64,000 nt of DNA from Prorocentrum cordatum (Eukaryota > Sar > Dinophyceae > Prorocentrales > Prorocentraceae), in contig CAUYUJ010017997.1 in the NCBI GenBank assembly GCA_963575745.1, positions 153,744 through 217,743 on the forward strand. Direction: 5' to 3'. Shown here in pieces: positions 25,040 through 36,454 of this stretch. Within the stretch, counting starts at the first letter, position 1. Every line of letters starts with the position of its first letter. The position numbers and the translations under genes were made by a program. The notes beneath the pieces are model-generated. The model was not told where the DNA came from, did not search any database, and saw only the letters and a program-made list of their open reading frames with translations.

Positions 25040-25745
25040 GAGGAGGAGGAGGAGGAGGAGGAGGAGGAGGAGGTGGAGTGGGAGAGGGAGGAAGACGAGG
25101 AGGAGGAGAAGGAGGAGGAGGAGGAGGATGGGGGGAGACTGAGGAGAAGGAGGAGGAGGACGAGGAGGAGGAGGAGGGAAGGAGCAGGGAGCAGGAGGAG
25201 AGGAAGGTGGACGGAGGCGGTGAAGTAGGGGAGGAAGTGGAGAAGGAGAAGGAAGGAAAGGGGAAAGAGGAGGGAAGGAAAATGGGCGGAGAAGAAGGAA
25301 TATATGGAAAGGAAGAGGACAGGAAGAGGTTACGCGGGAGGATGGGACAAGGAGGAGGAGGAGGAGGAGGAGAAGGGGAACCGGAGGGATGGGGAGGAGG
25401 AGGAGGAAAACCAGAACAAGAGAGGCGGGGAAGGCGGGGAGGAGAGGGAGGCGGGGAAGAGGAGGAGGACGAGATGGGGAGGAGAAGGGGGAGGAGGAGG
25501 AGGAGGAGGAGGAGGAAGAGGGGGAGGAAGATGAGGAGGAGAAGGCGGAGGAGGAGGAGGAGGAAGAGAAAGAGAGAGAGAGAGGGAAGAGGAGGGAGGA
25601 AGAGGAGGAGGGGGGGGAGAGGGAGGAGAAGGGGAGGATGAAAGGAAGACGAGAGCAAGAGAGGAGAAGGGAGGCGAAAGAGAGAAGAAGAAAATAATAG
25701 GGAGGGAGGGAGGAGGAAAAGGCGGAGGAGAAAACGAGGGAGGGA
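25040..25745 (+). repeat. Long (GGA)n/(GAA)n polypurine tract
   Basis: About 700 bp of almost pure purine on the plus strand. Long Arg/Glu/Gly and, on the other strand, Pro/Ser/Leu frames are artefacts. Mirror symmetry makes intramolecular triplex formation plausible. Confidence 0.95.
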
Positions 25746-25799
25746 GGACAAGAACAGAAGGAGGAGGCGGGCGAGGTCCTCCAACAGGATAGCCGGTCG

Positions 25800-26955
25800 C
25801 CTTGAGGTGCCGCACGAGGAAGTTCAGGTAGCTGGTGCCCGTCGACGTGTGGCCGTAGACCACCTTCGAGGGTCAGGGTCGGGGGAGCCTCGGAAGCGAC
25901 ATGGCGACTGGGACCTTGGAGCGGGATGCATCGCGACTCCCGAGACGCTTGCAGTCAACCCGCATGCGAAGGACGCGCGGTAAGGATGCAGGGGCCTTGG
26001 GAGGCCATGCCGACACTCTGCGGGCGGGGCGCGGCCAGCGAGAACTGCCAGGGATGGGCCGAAGGGGAAGGATGCAAGGGTGACCTTGGAAAGTGACTCA
26101 TCCTTCCTATGCGGGAAGACTGTGACTGAATTCGCTGGGCCGCACATCGCGCAACGCGATGCCTGACCCGCGGGTATCTTCGAGCCCTCGCGCCCTCTCG
26201 TCGCCCTTCGCTGGAGGAGGACAGCCCTGAGTCCTCTCAGATCTTGCGCACGCGCCAGCATGGATTGCAGTCGAAGTACAACCAGAAGGAACGCTAAAAA
26301 GGTAACGAAGCCCCTTCTGGGCCCCAGAAGCGCCTCGGTGCACGAAGAGTGAGAAAAGCACAACCGCGGAAGGACCACAGGAATAGCGAGCCCCTTTTCG
26401 AACCCAGAGCGGTGCTTATTTCAGCGTCTTGGCTGCGGGGATCTGCGGATATGGCGCGTGGGCGACAAATGCGCGGATCGGGAAACGTGCCCCCAAAAAA
26501 CGCGGCGGCGCCAGAGCCGCCTCAGTTGGCGACGCAGCGCGCCGAGTACGCACGGAGGCGGGACGAGTCGCAGATCCACGCGCCTGAGATCCACACGTCC
26601 TTGACCATCTGAAGAAGATTGGCGGCGAACCTGGGGGGGAAGTGAGCAGGGGCGGGCCTTCCCAGGAGGCTCGGAAGGTCTCTGGCCCTCCGAAGTGTTC
26701 TGAGCCCCCCCCCCCCCGACGACGCAACACAAACGTACCAGGAGGCGCGAGGGCTTCCGAGAAGCCCCGATGCCTTCCGAGAAGGCACTCCCCCCCAGCC
26801 TCGCCACCGAGGAGAGGGAGGTCATCAAACCTCGCACCGCGCGCCGCGCGGAGCGCAAACACGATAGTTTTCGAGCCACTGCGCGCCCCTGGCCCTCCCC
26901 AGCGCGGGCTGCGGAGAACGCAGCGCAGTCCAGCCTGTGCGGGCGACCCTGGGGA
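25800..26955. other. No supported gene
   Basis: Mixed sequence. A short minus-strand stretch at about 25,860-25,790 (VYGHTSTGTSYLNFLVRHLK) is protein-like and may belong to the 5' side of LINE remnant 2, but it is too short to assign. Confidence 0.3.
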
Positions 26956-26974
26956 CGGAGGCCACTCGCGCTGT

Positions 26975-27140
26975 CGTTCCTCCTCCTCCTCCTTCCTTCC
27001 TCCATCTCTCCCTCCCTCCCTCACTCCCTCCATCCCTCACTCTCTCCCTCCCTCCCTCCCTCCCCTCCTCCTCCCCCTCCCCCTCCTCCTCCTCCTCCTC
27101 CTCCTCCTCCCCATCCCTCCTCCTCCCTCCTCCTCCCGAC
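26975..27140 (+). repeat. (TCC)n/(CTCC)n polypyrimidine tract
   Basis: TCCTCC and CCCTCCCT words over about 165 bp. Confidence 0.9.
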
Positions 27141-27384
27141 ACACACTGCCGCGGCCCTGGTGTCTGCGGTTTCCGGGAATATCCGAAGCAGGTGTCAGAC
27201 ACTCCCCCGAGAGGTTCGAGCACAACGCCCTACAACTCGTCGTGCACTCCAGAAGGGCTGCCCGCAGCATGAAGCCTATACCGATGGATCCCGATGTAAG
27301 AAAGAGCGTGTTCTACCGCTGCTGGCGGAAAACCGGGGGGGGGGGGGGGGGCACTTTGGGTCCCCAACACGCCCCCCCCCTCGA

Positions 27385-27490
27385 AAACTGGGGGGGGGTC
27401 ACTACCGCCCCGAACCCCCTCTCCCCCACCCCCCAGTCCATCATGAAAAGGGGGGGCGGGTCACTACCGGTTCGAACCCCCCCCTTCGCC
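27385..27490 (+). repeat. Left flank repeat with GTCACTACCGGTTCGAACCC motif
   Basis: Two copies of GGGTCACTACCG(G/C)(T/C)(T/C)CGAACCCCC. The motif recurs in inverted orientation at 28,570-28,700, on the far side of the GGGGACAGTG minisatellite. Confidence 0.7.
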
Positions 27491-27524
27491 GCTGGCAAAC
27501 GATTCCCGCTCTTCGGACCAGTTG

Positions 27525-28560
27525 GACAGTGGTGAAGACACTGGGACAGTAGTGGGGACGGTAGTGGTGGGGACAGTGGTGTGGGGACAGTGGTGTGGGG
27601 ACAGTGGTGTGGGGGCAGTGGCGTGGGGACAGTGGGACAGTGGTGCAGACAGTGAGACAGAAGTGGGGACGGTGGCGGCGGGGGCAGTGGTAGGGGGCAG
27701 CGGGACAGTGGTGGGGTCAGTGGGGACAGTGGGACAGTGATGGGGACGGTAGTGATGGGGACAGCGGTGAAGGCGGTGGTGAGGACGGCGGTGGGACAGT
27801 AGTGCAGTGCGGAGAAGTGGTGGGGACAGTGGGGACAGTGGCGACAGTGAGACAGCGGTGGGGAAAGTGGGGACAGTGGGACAGCTCAGTGGGACAGCGG
27901 CGGGGACAGTGGGGACAGTGGGACAGTGGTGGGAACAGTGGGACAGTGATGGGGACAGTGGGGACAATGGGGAGAGTGGGACCGTGGTGGGACAATGGTG
28001 GGGACAATGGGGACAGCGGGACATTGGCGGGGGCACTGGTGGGGACGGCGGTGACAATGGTGGGAACAGTGGGGTCAGTGGGACAGTGGTGGGGACTGTG
28101 GGACAGTGATGGGGGCGGCGGTGGTGGGGACAGTGGTGTGGGGACAGTGGGACATCGGTGGGGACAGTGGGGACAGTGGTGGGGACAGTGGTGATGGGAA
28201 CAGTGGTGAGGGCGGTGGCGAGGACGGTGGTGGGACAATGGGATGGAGGTACAGTGGGGACAGTGGGGACAGTGGTGGGAACAGTGGGACAGCTCAGTGG
28301 GACAGCGGCGGGGACAGTGAGACAGTGCGACACTGGGGACATTGGGGACAGTGGGACAGTGGTGGGGACCGTGGGGAAAGTGGGGAGAGTGGGACCGTGG
28401 TGGGAACAGTGGTGGGGACAATGGGGACAGTGCGACAGCGGTGGGGGCACTGGTGGGAACAGTGGGGACGGTGGTGGGAATAGTGGGGACAGGTGGTGGT
28501 GGGGGCGGCGCTGGGGACAGCGGTGGGGGATGTGGTGCGGACGGTGGTGGGGGCCCGGGA
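27525..28560 (+). repeat. GTGGGGACAGTGGGACAGTG minisatellite, about 1 kb
   Basis: About 100 degenerate copies of GGGGACAGTG and GTGGGACAGTG, strongly G-rich on the plus strand with many GGG runs. The Val/Gly/Thr-rich frames are artefacts. Confidence 0.95.
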
Positions 28561-28574
28561 GTCGTTAGCCGGCG

Positions 28575-28720
28575 GTGAATGGGCGGGGGGGGGCTCGAAC
28601 CGGTAGTGACCCCAGTTGTTCTCTTGGAGGAGGGGGGGGGTTCGAACTGGCAGTGACCCCCGCCCCGGTTATCTGGAAGGGGGGGGGGTCGAACCGGCAG
28701 TGAGCCCCCCCCGTTTTCCA
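28575..28720 (-). repeat. Right flank repeat, inverted copies of the 27.4-kb motif
   Basis: Three copies of GGTTCGA(A/G)CCGG(T/C)AGTGA(C/G)CCC orientation words, which are the reverse complement of the left flank motif. Together with the left flank they bracket the minisatellite like inverted terminal repeats. Confidence 0.65.
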
Positions 28721-28829
28721 GAGAGGGGGGGTTGGGGGTGGCGCCCGGGGAAGGGCGGGGGGGGTCCAAAGGGGGGGGAGTGCAAGGGGGTGGGGGCCTC
28801 GGGCTCCGGAGGAAGAGGGGGGGAATTTT

Positions 28830-29985
28830 CCATAATAAAGCGGCGGTGGATCACGCGTTCTCTGATGCTAGGACGGCCCCGCATACTACCACGCCGCGGG
28901 ATGGACAATCATGAAATTGTCCTCCGCTGGAGGTCTGATCGTCTTGCTCTAAAGAGAGGTCGGAACAGATTTTTTCCCAGCATCTCCAGCGGCCGAACAC
29001 GTTGCAGCGCTACCACTCACGCTGACTCACCCAAGGTCCACAACTACTTTTTGTTTATGTTCTTCACTTTCCTGCAACGCCTTGGCCGCAGGCAACTGCT
29101 CGCCAGCACCTGTACGGGGGACTGCGCGCGTAGATGAGAAGACCCCCCAGGGGTCGGCCTGAAATGCGTTTTGGCGATTTCGTGGGCCGCTAATGTTTGA
29201 AGCCATTTTGCAGAAAACGCGGATTGACGACAAAACAAAGAAACACGAAAACAAAACGAAACGAAAAACACTGTTTAGGCCGGTCCATGGGACCCCCATT
29301 GTGGGCACACCAATCTAGTCCCATACCCTCCCGCAGATGCGACCAGAGGTGCTTCGAGCAGTAAGCGATGACCTTGCCGATCGATTCGCCGAGGAATATG
29401 GCGACCCCAATCCCTAGCTTTTTGCAGGGTTCTCGGGTGGACCAAAAAAATGAGGGCAAACTCGGAGAGACGCACGGGGGAGGGTCTGGGGGGCTGGGGA
29501 ACGGAAAATATCGCCTGCCCACTGAGGCTAAAAACTCAAAAGAACGCCGGCGTCGAGAACGAACGACGCCGGAAGTCTGGGCCGGGGAAGTCCTGCGACC
29601 GCTCCCGTCAGCACGCGGCGGGGATGTCGGGGCTGCGCCCAAGCAGATCTCGACAGCCCTCGTCAACCGCCAGGCCAGAAGCGCTCGGGGCTGACCCACT
29701 CCTCCCAACTCCTTCACCCTCCTGCTCCTCGCCCTCCTCCCTTTCCACGGTTCACGTCGCTATGTGCGGCCTTCATCTCGATGCGGTGCTTCCGCGTTCC
29801 GAAGTGCATCCAGTTGGTGCCCTTCGGGTGCTGGCTCCTGCATGGTTTCCAACTCCTCCGTTCCCACTGATAAGCCGTAATCTAACAACACAAACTCTAT
29901 GAGGCCACGCTCCCCCCACCCCACCCCCGCGCACCCTTCCCACCTCTAACACTTCCCCTCCTCCCCAACCTTCTCCTCCTCCTCC
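28830..29985. other. No recognised gene
   Basis: Mixed-composition DNA. A GCCATTTTG word at about 29,200 resembles part of the spliced leader but stops after 9-11 nt. No gene motif was found. Confidence 0.4.
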
Positions 29986-29989
29986 CCCT

Positions 29990-30455
<466 letters not shown>

Positions 30456-30589
30456 CCCCCATGCCCTCGCCGTTCCTTTCTCCTTCTCATTTCACCTCCC
30501 CCTCACTCCTGTCATTCCCTTGACCCCTCCAGATCCGCCACCGCGCCGCTGGGCACGGAGTGGGCGTGTCCTCCGGTCCTAGCCAATCC

Positions 30590-30720
30590 TCTAAGCCTCA
30601 ATCCTCATTCCTGAAGAGTCTTTAAATGCCTCTAAGCCTCAAGCCTCAAGCCTCATTCCTCAATCCTCTAAACCTCAATCCTCATTCCTTCAAGCCTGGG
30701 CCCCTCGCTCTCAAATCTCC
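30590..30720 (+). repeat. CCTCAAGCCTCAATCCTCATTC repeat
   Basis: Short tandem words CCTCTAAGCCTCAA, CCTCATTCCTCAA and CCTCAATCC over about 125 bp. Confidence 0.75.
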
Positions 30721-30779
30721 CGAAGCTACCCGCGTGCCTCCTGGGTTCTGGGCAATGTATTCGCATGACTCTTCCAGGG

Positions 30780-31400
30780 CCAAGAAGGCGCCAAGCGGTT
30801 TCCAAGATGGCCCAAGAAAGCTCCGAGACGCTCAAACATCGGCCCAATACGCCCAAGATGGCCTCGCAGCAGCCCAAGAAGCCTGAAATCCGGCCCAAGA
30901 GAGCTCCACGAGGCCTCCCAAGAGAACCCTAAGAGGCCAAACTCGTCAATGATACCCAGGTGTTTGAAAGATGATGCCGTTCTCGCTTTGTCTGTTGCCA
31001 GACGCTTCAACGGCTCAAGGGGCTCTCAAACCCGTTCCAAGACGGCCCAGAAGGACTCCGAGAGGGCTCCAAGACGGCCCCAGAGGTCCCCAACACGGCC
31101 GAAGAGGCGCCAACGACGTCCCAAGTGGGTCCAAGATGAACCTGAGAGGGGCCCAGGAAGGAGACCACGAACCAAAAATTTGACGATTTGTGCCCCAAGA
31201 GGCTTCCAGGAGGGCCCCAGAGGCACCCAGGAGGACCAAAGAGGCTCCAAGAGGCGCACAAAGCGCACAAAAGGCCCCCAAGAGGCTCCCAAGAGGCTCC
31301 CAAGAGGCCCAAAAGAGAGCCCAAGAGGCCCCCAAACGGCCCCCCAAATGCTTCAAAACTGCTTCCAAGACGCCGCCGAGAAGCTTCCCACGCCACCCCA
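30780..31400 (+). repeat. Composite CCAAGAGGCC repeat, copy 3
   Basis: Same words and orientation as 2.5 and 13.0 kb. AT-richer islands occur at about 30,945-31,010 (TCAATGATACCCAGG) and 31,150-31,190 (GACCACGAACCAAAAATTTG). CAAATGCTTCAAAACTGC at about 31,346 parallels CAGACGCTTCAAAAACTGCC at about 3,080 in copy 1. Confidence 0.65.
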
Positions 31401-31619
31401 TCAGACATGCCAGCGGCCTCCAATCCACACACCCCCCGCGTCCCCCCCACAATCCAAGTTTTCTTATCGTCCTCCTCATCGTTCTACTCCTGTGGCCCGT
31501 TTTCCTCCTCCGCCTACTCCTCTTGTTCCTCCCTCTCCCCCTTCGTTCGTTATCCATCAAGTGGTGCCGCGGGATACCACCTGAAGCCCATGGCTGTGGG
31601 CCCACAGCTTCCTCGCTAC

Positions 31620-32050
31620 CTGTGGACATGCTTGAAGTTGTACTAGTTCGGTGACATTTCAGGCACGCATGCGACCTCAAGCGGCACATGCCTCAAGCAG
31701 TACTTGTGCCGCACCACGCGGGGCACACAGACGACATACCCCACGCGTTCGTGGTTGGTACAACTTGAAGCGTGCATACGACATGCCTCCAGTGGTACAT
31801 GCCTCAGGTGGTACTCGTTGTTGATCGACTGAAGCATACATACGAGATGTATCAAAATATACTTGGACGGTACCAGGCGAAGCATTCCTATGTAATCTAT
31901 CGCGCGGTATATTTATTCATCACGGGTACATGTACCGTACCATTTGAAGCATACAGACGGCATGCCTCAACCTGTACTTGGTCGGTACCACGTGGTGCGT
32001 ACATGCGACGCGCCGCACGTGGAACAGGCCACAGTTGGTACTTGGTAAAC
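31620..32050 (+). repeat. Degenerate tandem repeat with TTGAAGC-ATACGACATGCCTCAA words
   Basis: Units of roughly 45-60 bp carry (C/T)TGAAGC(A/G)TACATACGA, ATGCCTCAAG and GTGGTACTTG in order. Seven or so diverged copies are recognisable. Confidence 0.65.
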
Positions 32051-32129
32051 CCGCCGATCCGGCGTGTGTGTTTCTGAGAGCGTGGGCTGAGCTCGCTCAA
32101 CCTTCGCTCTGCCAGGGGGGGCGGGTGCT

Positions 32130-32480
32130 CAGCTCGGGGGCGAGGGGGCCCACAGGCCCCCCAAAAGCCCCCCGGAGGCCCCATGAGGCCCCCAAGAGGC
32201 CCGGAAGAAACCCCAAGAAACCCCCACACGACCCCCAAGAGGCTTCCACAGGCCCTTGTTCAATCCCCTGGGTCAAGCCTGAGGATTCTTGACGGGCTCG
32301 GACCCTAAGATCTCAAATCTGTTGAGGCTCCCCGCGCGCCCACTGGGGCCCTCAGAATGTTCCCGCATATCTTTTTCGAGCCCAAGAGAAGCCCAAGACG
32401 GGCCAACAGGGCCCCAAGGGACCCTCAGGAGGCCCAAGAAAGCCCCGATTCACCGAACGATCGGTCCAAGACGCCCAAGA
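32130..32480 (+). repeat. Composite CCAAGAGGCC repeat, copy 4 (partial)
   Basis: CCCCCAAGAGGC and GCCCAAGAAAGCC words, same orientation. A (CAC)n tract then interrupts the array, which resumes at about 32,672-32,790. Confidence 0.55.
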
Positions 32481-32514
32481 TGGCCCCATGGCCATTACCA
32501 TGATAAGCATCATC

Positions 32515-32668
32515 GTTATCAGCATCGTCACCACCACCACCACCATCATCACCACCACCACCACCACAACCACACAACCACCACCACCACCATCACCACC
32601 ACCACCACCACAGCCCACCACCACCACCACAGCCCACCACCACCACCACCACCACCACCACCACCTCA
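32515..32668 (+). repeat. (CAC)n microsatellite
   Basis: CAC and CAT triplets for about 150 bp, inserted within the composite repeat. Confidence 0.95.
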
Positions 32669-33164
32669 GAGCTTCAGAGAGGCCCCAAGAGACGCCCAAG
32701 AGGCGCCCAGGAGGCTGCACAAATGCCCTTCGCAGGCCCCCGGAGAGTCCTCCGACGAGACGAGACCCCAAGAGGCATCCAGTAGGACTCTGACCCAAAA
32801 CCAAAGCACGGTGGCGGAGCGTCGTCGTCGTCGCCATCGTAGTCACCGTCGTCCTCGTCGACGTTCCCCGCCGCCGCCATCGCCCGCCGCCGCAGGCGCC
32901 GGCGCCGGCCCAGAAAGGGAAGTCATTGTCCCCGCCGCCGCCGCCACCCGCCGCCGACGCAGGCGCCGGCCCGAGGAGAGGGAGAGAGGAGAAGTAAGGG
33001 AGGAGGGGGAGGGGAGACGGGGGGGGTTCGAACCCGCCCCCCCCACCGTCACGGGAGGGGGGGAGGGGTTCGACCCCCCCCCCTCCATCCAAGGGGGGAA
33101 GGGGTCCAGTTCCCCCCCCCCTCCAAGCGACCACAGAAGGCATTCTTTCCTACCTTTCTGTCCC

Positions 33165-33188
33165 TCCATCAATCAATCAATCTATCTA

Positions 33189-33232
<44 letters not shown>

Positions 33233-33258
33233 TCTATCTACTATCTATCTATCTATGA
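33165..33258 (+). repeat. (TCTA)n/(TCTG)n microsatellite
   Basis: TCAA, TCTA and TCTG tetranucleotides over about 90 bp. Confidence 0.95.
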
Positions 33259-33302
33259 GAGAACGCGCCCACAGGGCCCGAGCAAAGGGGAGGGGGGGCT
33301 AG

Positions 33303-33765
33303 GCTTAAGCTACCCCCCCCTCCCTTGAGCCGCCCTTGTTGGAAGCACCCCCCCCCCTCCCCCCTTTTTTTTGCAAGGGGGGGGGGGCTTACAGCTACCC
33401 CCCCCTCCCCCCTTGGGCCCTCCCCGGAAGCTACCCCCCCCCTCCCCCCCTTTCCAAAGGGGGGATGGTGCTTAAGCTACCCCCCCCCTCCCTTGGCGCT
33501 GCCCTGCTGGAAGCTACCCCCCCCCTCCCCCCCTTTCGTGCAAAGGGGGGGGGGTGCTTGGAAGCTACCCACCCCCCCCCCCCTTTGGCCGCCCCGGAAG
33601 CTACCCCCCCCCCCCCCTTCCCAAAGGGAGGGGGGTGCTTAAGCTACCCCCGCCCTCCCTTGGAGCCGCCCTGCTGGAAGCTCCCCCCCCCTCCCCCCCT
33701 TTGTGCCAAAGGGGGGGGGGCTTGGAAGCCCCCCCCCTTCCCTCCTTTGGCCGCCCAGCCCCCGG
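33303..33765 (+). repeat. C-rich minisatellite with GAAGCTACCCCCCC words
   Basis: Units of about 80-90 bp contain GGAAGCTACCCCCCCCTCC, CCCTTT and AAGGGGGGGG. The alternation of C and G runs gives each unit hairpin potential. Frames are low-complexity. Confidence 0.85.
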
Positions 33766-33769
33766 AGCC

Positions 33770-33900
33770 TCCACGATCCACGATCGAGGAACAATCCACG
33801 ATCGAGGATGGACGATCGAGGATGGACGATCCAAAATGAACAATCCACGATCGAGGATGGACGATCGACGATCAACGATCGACGATCGAAAATCCCAATC
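33770..33900 (+). repeat. ACGATCGAGGATGG tandem repeat
   Basis: CCACGATCGAGGATGGACGATCGA words, rich in the palindromes CGATCG and GATC, over about 125 bp. Confidence 0.85.
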
Positions 33901-34165
33901 GAATCGCTTGCAATCGATTGCACTCCATTCCACTGCAATCCCCCTCCCCACCTCCCTCCGCTCCCTCCCCTCCCTCCCCACCCTTCGTTCCATCTCCTCC
34001 CTCCCCTCCCTCTCCTCCCCTCCCTCCCTTCCGTCCTGTCCCTCCCCTGCAATCCAATCGATCGAATCGTTTGCAATTCAACCGATTGCAATCCAATCGA
34101 TTGCAATCCAATGGATTGCAATCGAATCGTTTGAAATCCAATGGATTGCAATCGATTGCAACGCA
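33895..34165 (+). repeat. GCAATCCAATCGATT tandem repeat around a (CTCC)n core
   Basis: Two blocks of TTGCAATCGATTGCAATCC-like words (33,895-33,945 and 34,045-34,165) flank a CCTCCCTCCC tract. ATCGAT and TTGCAA palindromes dominate. Confidence 0.8.
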
Positions 34166-34424
34166 AGTGTATCATTCAAGTCGTCCCGTGCCAACGCCCG
34201 GGAACTAAAAATTACCCTGGCGACGGACCCAACCCCTGCGCAAACGCGGGGCGCAAATAGTTTAGGACACTTTATAAAGGGGGCGATGACGGAGCGAGGG
34301 TTGCATATGTCTGCAGACGGAATTCGGGAGACTCGCAGGACACTGGCTTCAGGACAAGGACTAGATAAAGCTGATTAGTTGCAATCCCTGAGCAACCCTA
34401 GCCACTTCGAAAGCGGGGATCTCA

Positions 34425-35447
34425 GATCGCAGCCCCCCAGGGATGGCGAGGTCTAATTTGGGTCCGCCCGTGGCGTCACTGTGCTGGGCCCCCCAGCAGG
34501 CCTCGAAAGTGGCGACAGTTTCACAGATCGCAGCCCCCCAGGGATGGCGAGGTCTAATTTGGGTCCGCCCGTGGCGTCACTGTGCTGGGCCCCCCAGCAG
34601 GCCTCGAAAGTGGCGACAGTTTCACAGATCGCAGCCCCCCAGGGATGGCGAGGTCTAATTTGGGTCCGCCGTGGCGTCACTGTGCTGGGCCCCCCAGCAG
34701 GCCTCGAAAGTGGCGACAGTTTCACAGATCGCAGCCCCCCAGGGATGGCGAGGTCTAATTTGGGTCCGCCCGTGGCGTCACTGTGCTGGGCCCCCCAGCA
34801 GGCCTCGAAAGTGGCGACAGTTTCACAGATCGCAGCCCCCCAGGGATGGCGAGGTCTAATTTGGGTCCGCCCGTGGCGTCACTGTGCTGGGCCCCCCAGC
34901 AGGCCTCGAAAGTGGCGACAGTTTCACAGATCGCAGCCCCCCAGGGATGGCGAGGTCTAATTTGGGTCCGCCCGTGGCGTCACTGTGCTGGGCCCCCCAG
35001 CAGGCCTCGAAAGTGGCGACAGTTTCACAGGTCGCAGCCCCCCAGGGATGGCGAGGTCTAATTCGGGTCCGCCCGTGGCGTCACTGTGCTGGCCCCCCCA
35101 GCAGGCCTCGAAAGTGGCGACAGTTTCACAGACCGCAGCCCCCCAGGGATGGCGAGGTCTAAGTTGGGTCCGCCCGTGGCGTCACTGTGCTGGCCCCCCC
35201 AGCAGGCCTCGAAAATGGCGACAGTTTCACAGATCGCAGCCCCCCAGGGATGGCGGGGTCTAATTTGGGTCCGCCCGTGGCGTCACTGTGCTGGGCCCCC
35301 CAGCAGGCCTCGAAAGTGGCGACAGTTTCACATATCGCAGCCCCCCAGGGATGGCGAGGTCTAATGTGGGTCCGCCCGTGGCGTCACTGTGCTGGCCCCC
35401 CCAGCAAGCCTCGAAAGTGGCGACAGTTTCACAGATCGCAGCCCCCC
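34425..35447 (+). repeat. 101-bp satellite, ten full copies plus a partial one
   Basis: Units start at 34,425, 34,526, 34,627, 34,727, 34,828, 34,929, 35,030, 35,131, 35,232 and 35,333, with a fragment from 35,434. One unit is 100 bp because a single C is missing. Copies differ at only a few positions (GATCGCAG, GGTCGCAG, GACCGCAG, CATATCGCAG). Because 101 is not a multiple of three, the open frames cycle through three phases and repeat every three units, giving overlapping 92-residue frames; these are repeat artefacts. High identity indicates recent expansion or homogenisation. Confidence 0.97.
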
Positions 35448-35639
35448 GCAGGCAAGACAGGATGAGGCAAGAGGGAGACGGGACGGGATGGAGGAAGTGG
35501 AGGCCACACTGCTCTATTCAAAACGAATACCCAACCAAGGAGGGTTGGGGAAAATACTATTCCCCCCCGAAGGTTGCACGAAGTGTAATTCGGAAAACGC
35601 CAGCCCGTCGGGTTTGGCAGTGTTCGTGTAAGACGGCGG

Positions 35640-36110
35640 CCAGCTGGGGGAGGAGGAGGCGGAGAATGGGGGAGGCGGAGGGGGAGGAGGAGGAGGAGGA
35701 GGAGGAGGAGGAGGAGGAGGAGGAGGAGGAGGAGGGAGGAGGAGGAGGAGGAGGAGGGGGAGGAGGAGGAGGAGGAGGCGGAATAATGAGGAGGGGAGGG
35801 GGGGAGGAAAAGGTGGAAAAGAGGAGGAGGAGGAGGAGGAGGAGAGGAGGAGGAGGAGAGGAGGGAGGAGGAGGAGGAGGAGGAGGGGAGGAGGAGGAGG
35901 AGGAGGGAGGAGGAGGAGGAGGAGAAGGAGGCGGAGGAGGAGGAGGAGGAGGTGGAGGAGGAGGAGGAGGAGGAGAGGGAAGAGGAGGAGGAGGATGGGG
36001 AAACGGAGGAGGAGGATAACGAGGAGGAGGAGGAGGAGGGACAAATGGAGGAGGAAAAGGAGGAGAAAGTCGAGAAGGAGGAGGAACGGAACGGAAGGAC
36101 CCGCGGGGGA
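35640..36110 (+). repeat. (GGA)n polypurine tract
   Basis: About 470 bp of nearly pure GGA/GAG on the plus strand. Confidence 0.95.
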
Positions 36111-36111
36111 G

Positions 36112-36165
36112 TACGATGATGATGATGATGATGATGACGATGATGACGATGATGACTATGAGGAG
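36112..36165 (+). repeat. (GAT)n microsatellite
   Basis: GAT/GAC triplets over about 50 bp at the end of the polypurine tract. Confidence 0.9.
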
Positions 36166-36339
36166 GATGAGGAGGACGAGGAAGAGGAGGAGGCAAAAGG
36201 AAGAAGAGGAGGAGGGAGAGGGGCGGGAATTCGCCGGCCCAACGGGCCAGAGGCGTGCTAAGATCTCCGGTAACTGGTTAACAATTTTCTAGTTCGCGCG
36301 CGCGGGGCGGCCCCTGGGGGTCCCCGGACGAAAAGTACC

Positions 36340-36445
36340 CCGACCAGGTCCCGGCCGGTCCCCGGCCGGTCCCCGGCCGGGTCCCGGCCGGGTCCCGGCC
36401 GGGTCCCGGCCGGGTCCCGGCCGGGTCCCGGCCAGGTCCCCCCGA
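36340..36445 (+). repeat. GGTCCCGGCCG tandem repeat
   Basis: Nine or so 11-bp units GGTCCCGGCCG(G), each partly self-complementary (CCGGCCGG). Confidence 0.9.
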
Positions 36446-36454
36446 GCGCTCCAT

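Larger units (their letters stand above)
19705..25040 (-). mobile_element. LINE remnant 2: near full-length, heavily decayed
   Basis: Minus-strand protein fragments appear in the order of a dinoflagellate LINE. They are: a Lys/Gln-rich, coiled-coil-like N-terminal part (about 25,035-24,560), an APE-type endonuclease (24,501-about 23,700), an acidic linker, the region leading into RT (about 22,800-22,140), an RT palm remnant (about 22,135-21,850) and a long C-terminal region (21,384-about 20,250). Many frame changes and stops interrupt it, so it cannot be active. A (GGA)n tract abuts its 5' side. Confidence 0.6.

Noticed and set aside
25040-25784. Long Pro/Ser/Leu and Arg/Glu/Gly frames
   Set aside because: Products of a pure purine tract; the same applies to frames at 9.0-9.9, 13.6-13.9, 18.7-19.6, 26.9-27.2 and 35.4-36.2 kb.
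27468-28700. GGTTCGAACCC words as tRNA T-arms or pol III B boxes
   Set aside because: No A box, acceptor stem or cloverleaf could be found; the motif lies in G/C homopolymer context.
29195-29215. GCCATTTTG as a third spliced-leader relic
   Set aside because: The match ends after 9-11 nt and lacks GGCTCAAG; too short to be meaningful.
34425-35447. Possible CRISPR-like array
   Set aside because: Units are contiguous 101-bp repeats without unique spacers.
34481-35465. Series of 92-residue and longer frames, each starting one unit later
   Set aside because: They are the three phases of a 101-bp satellite and carry no independent coding evidence.
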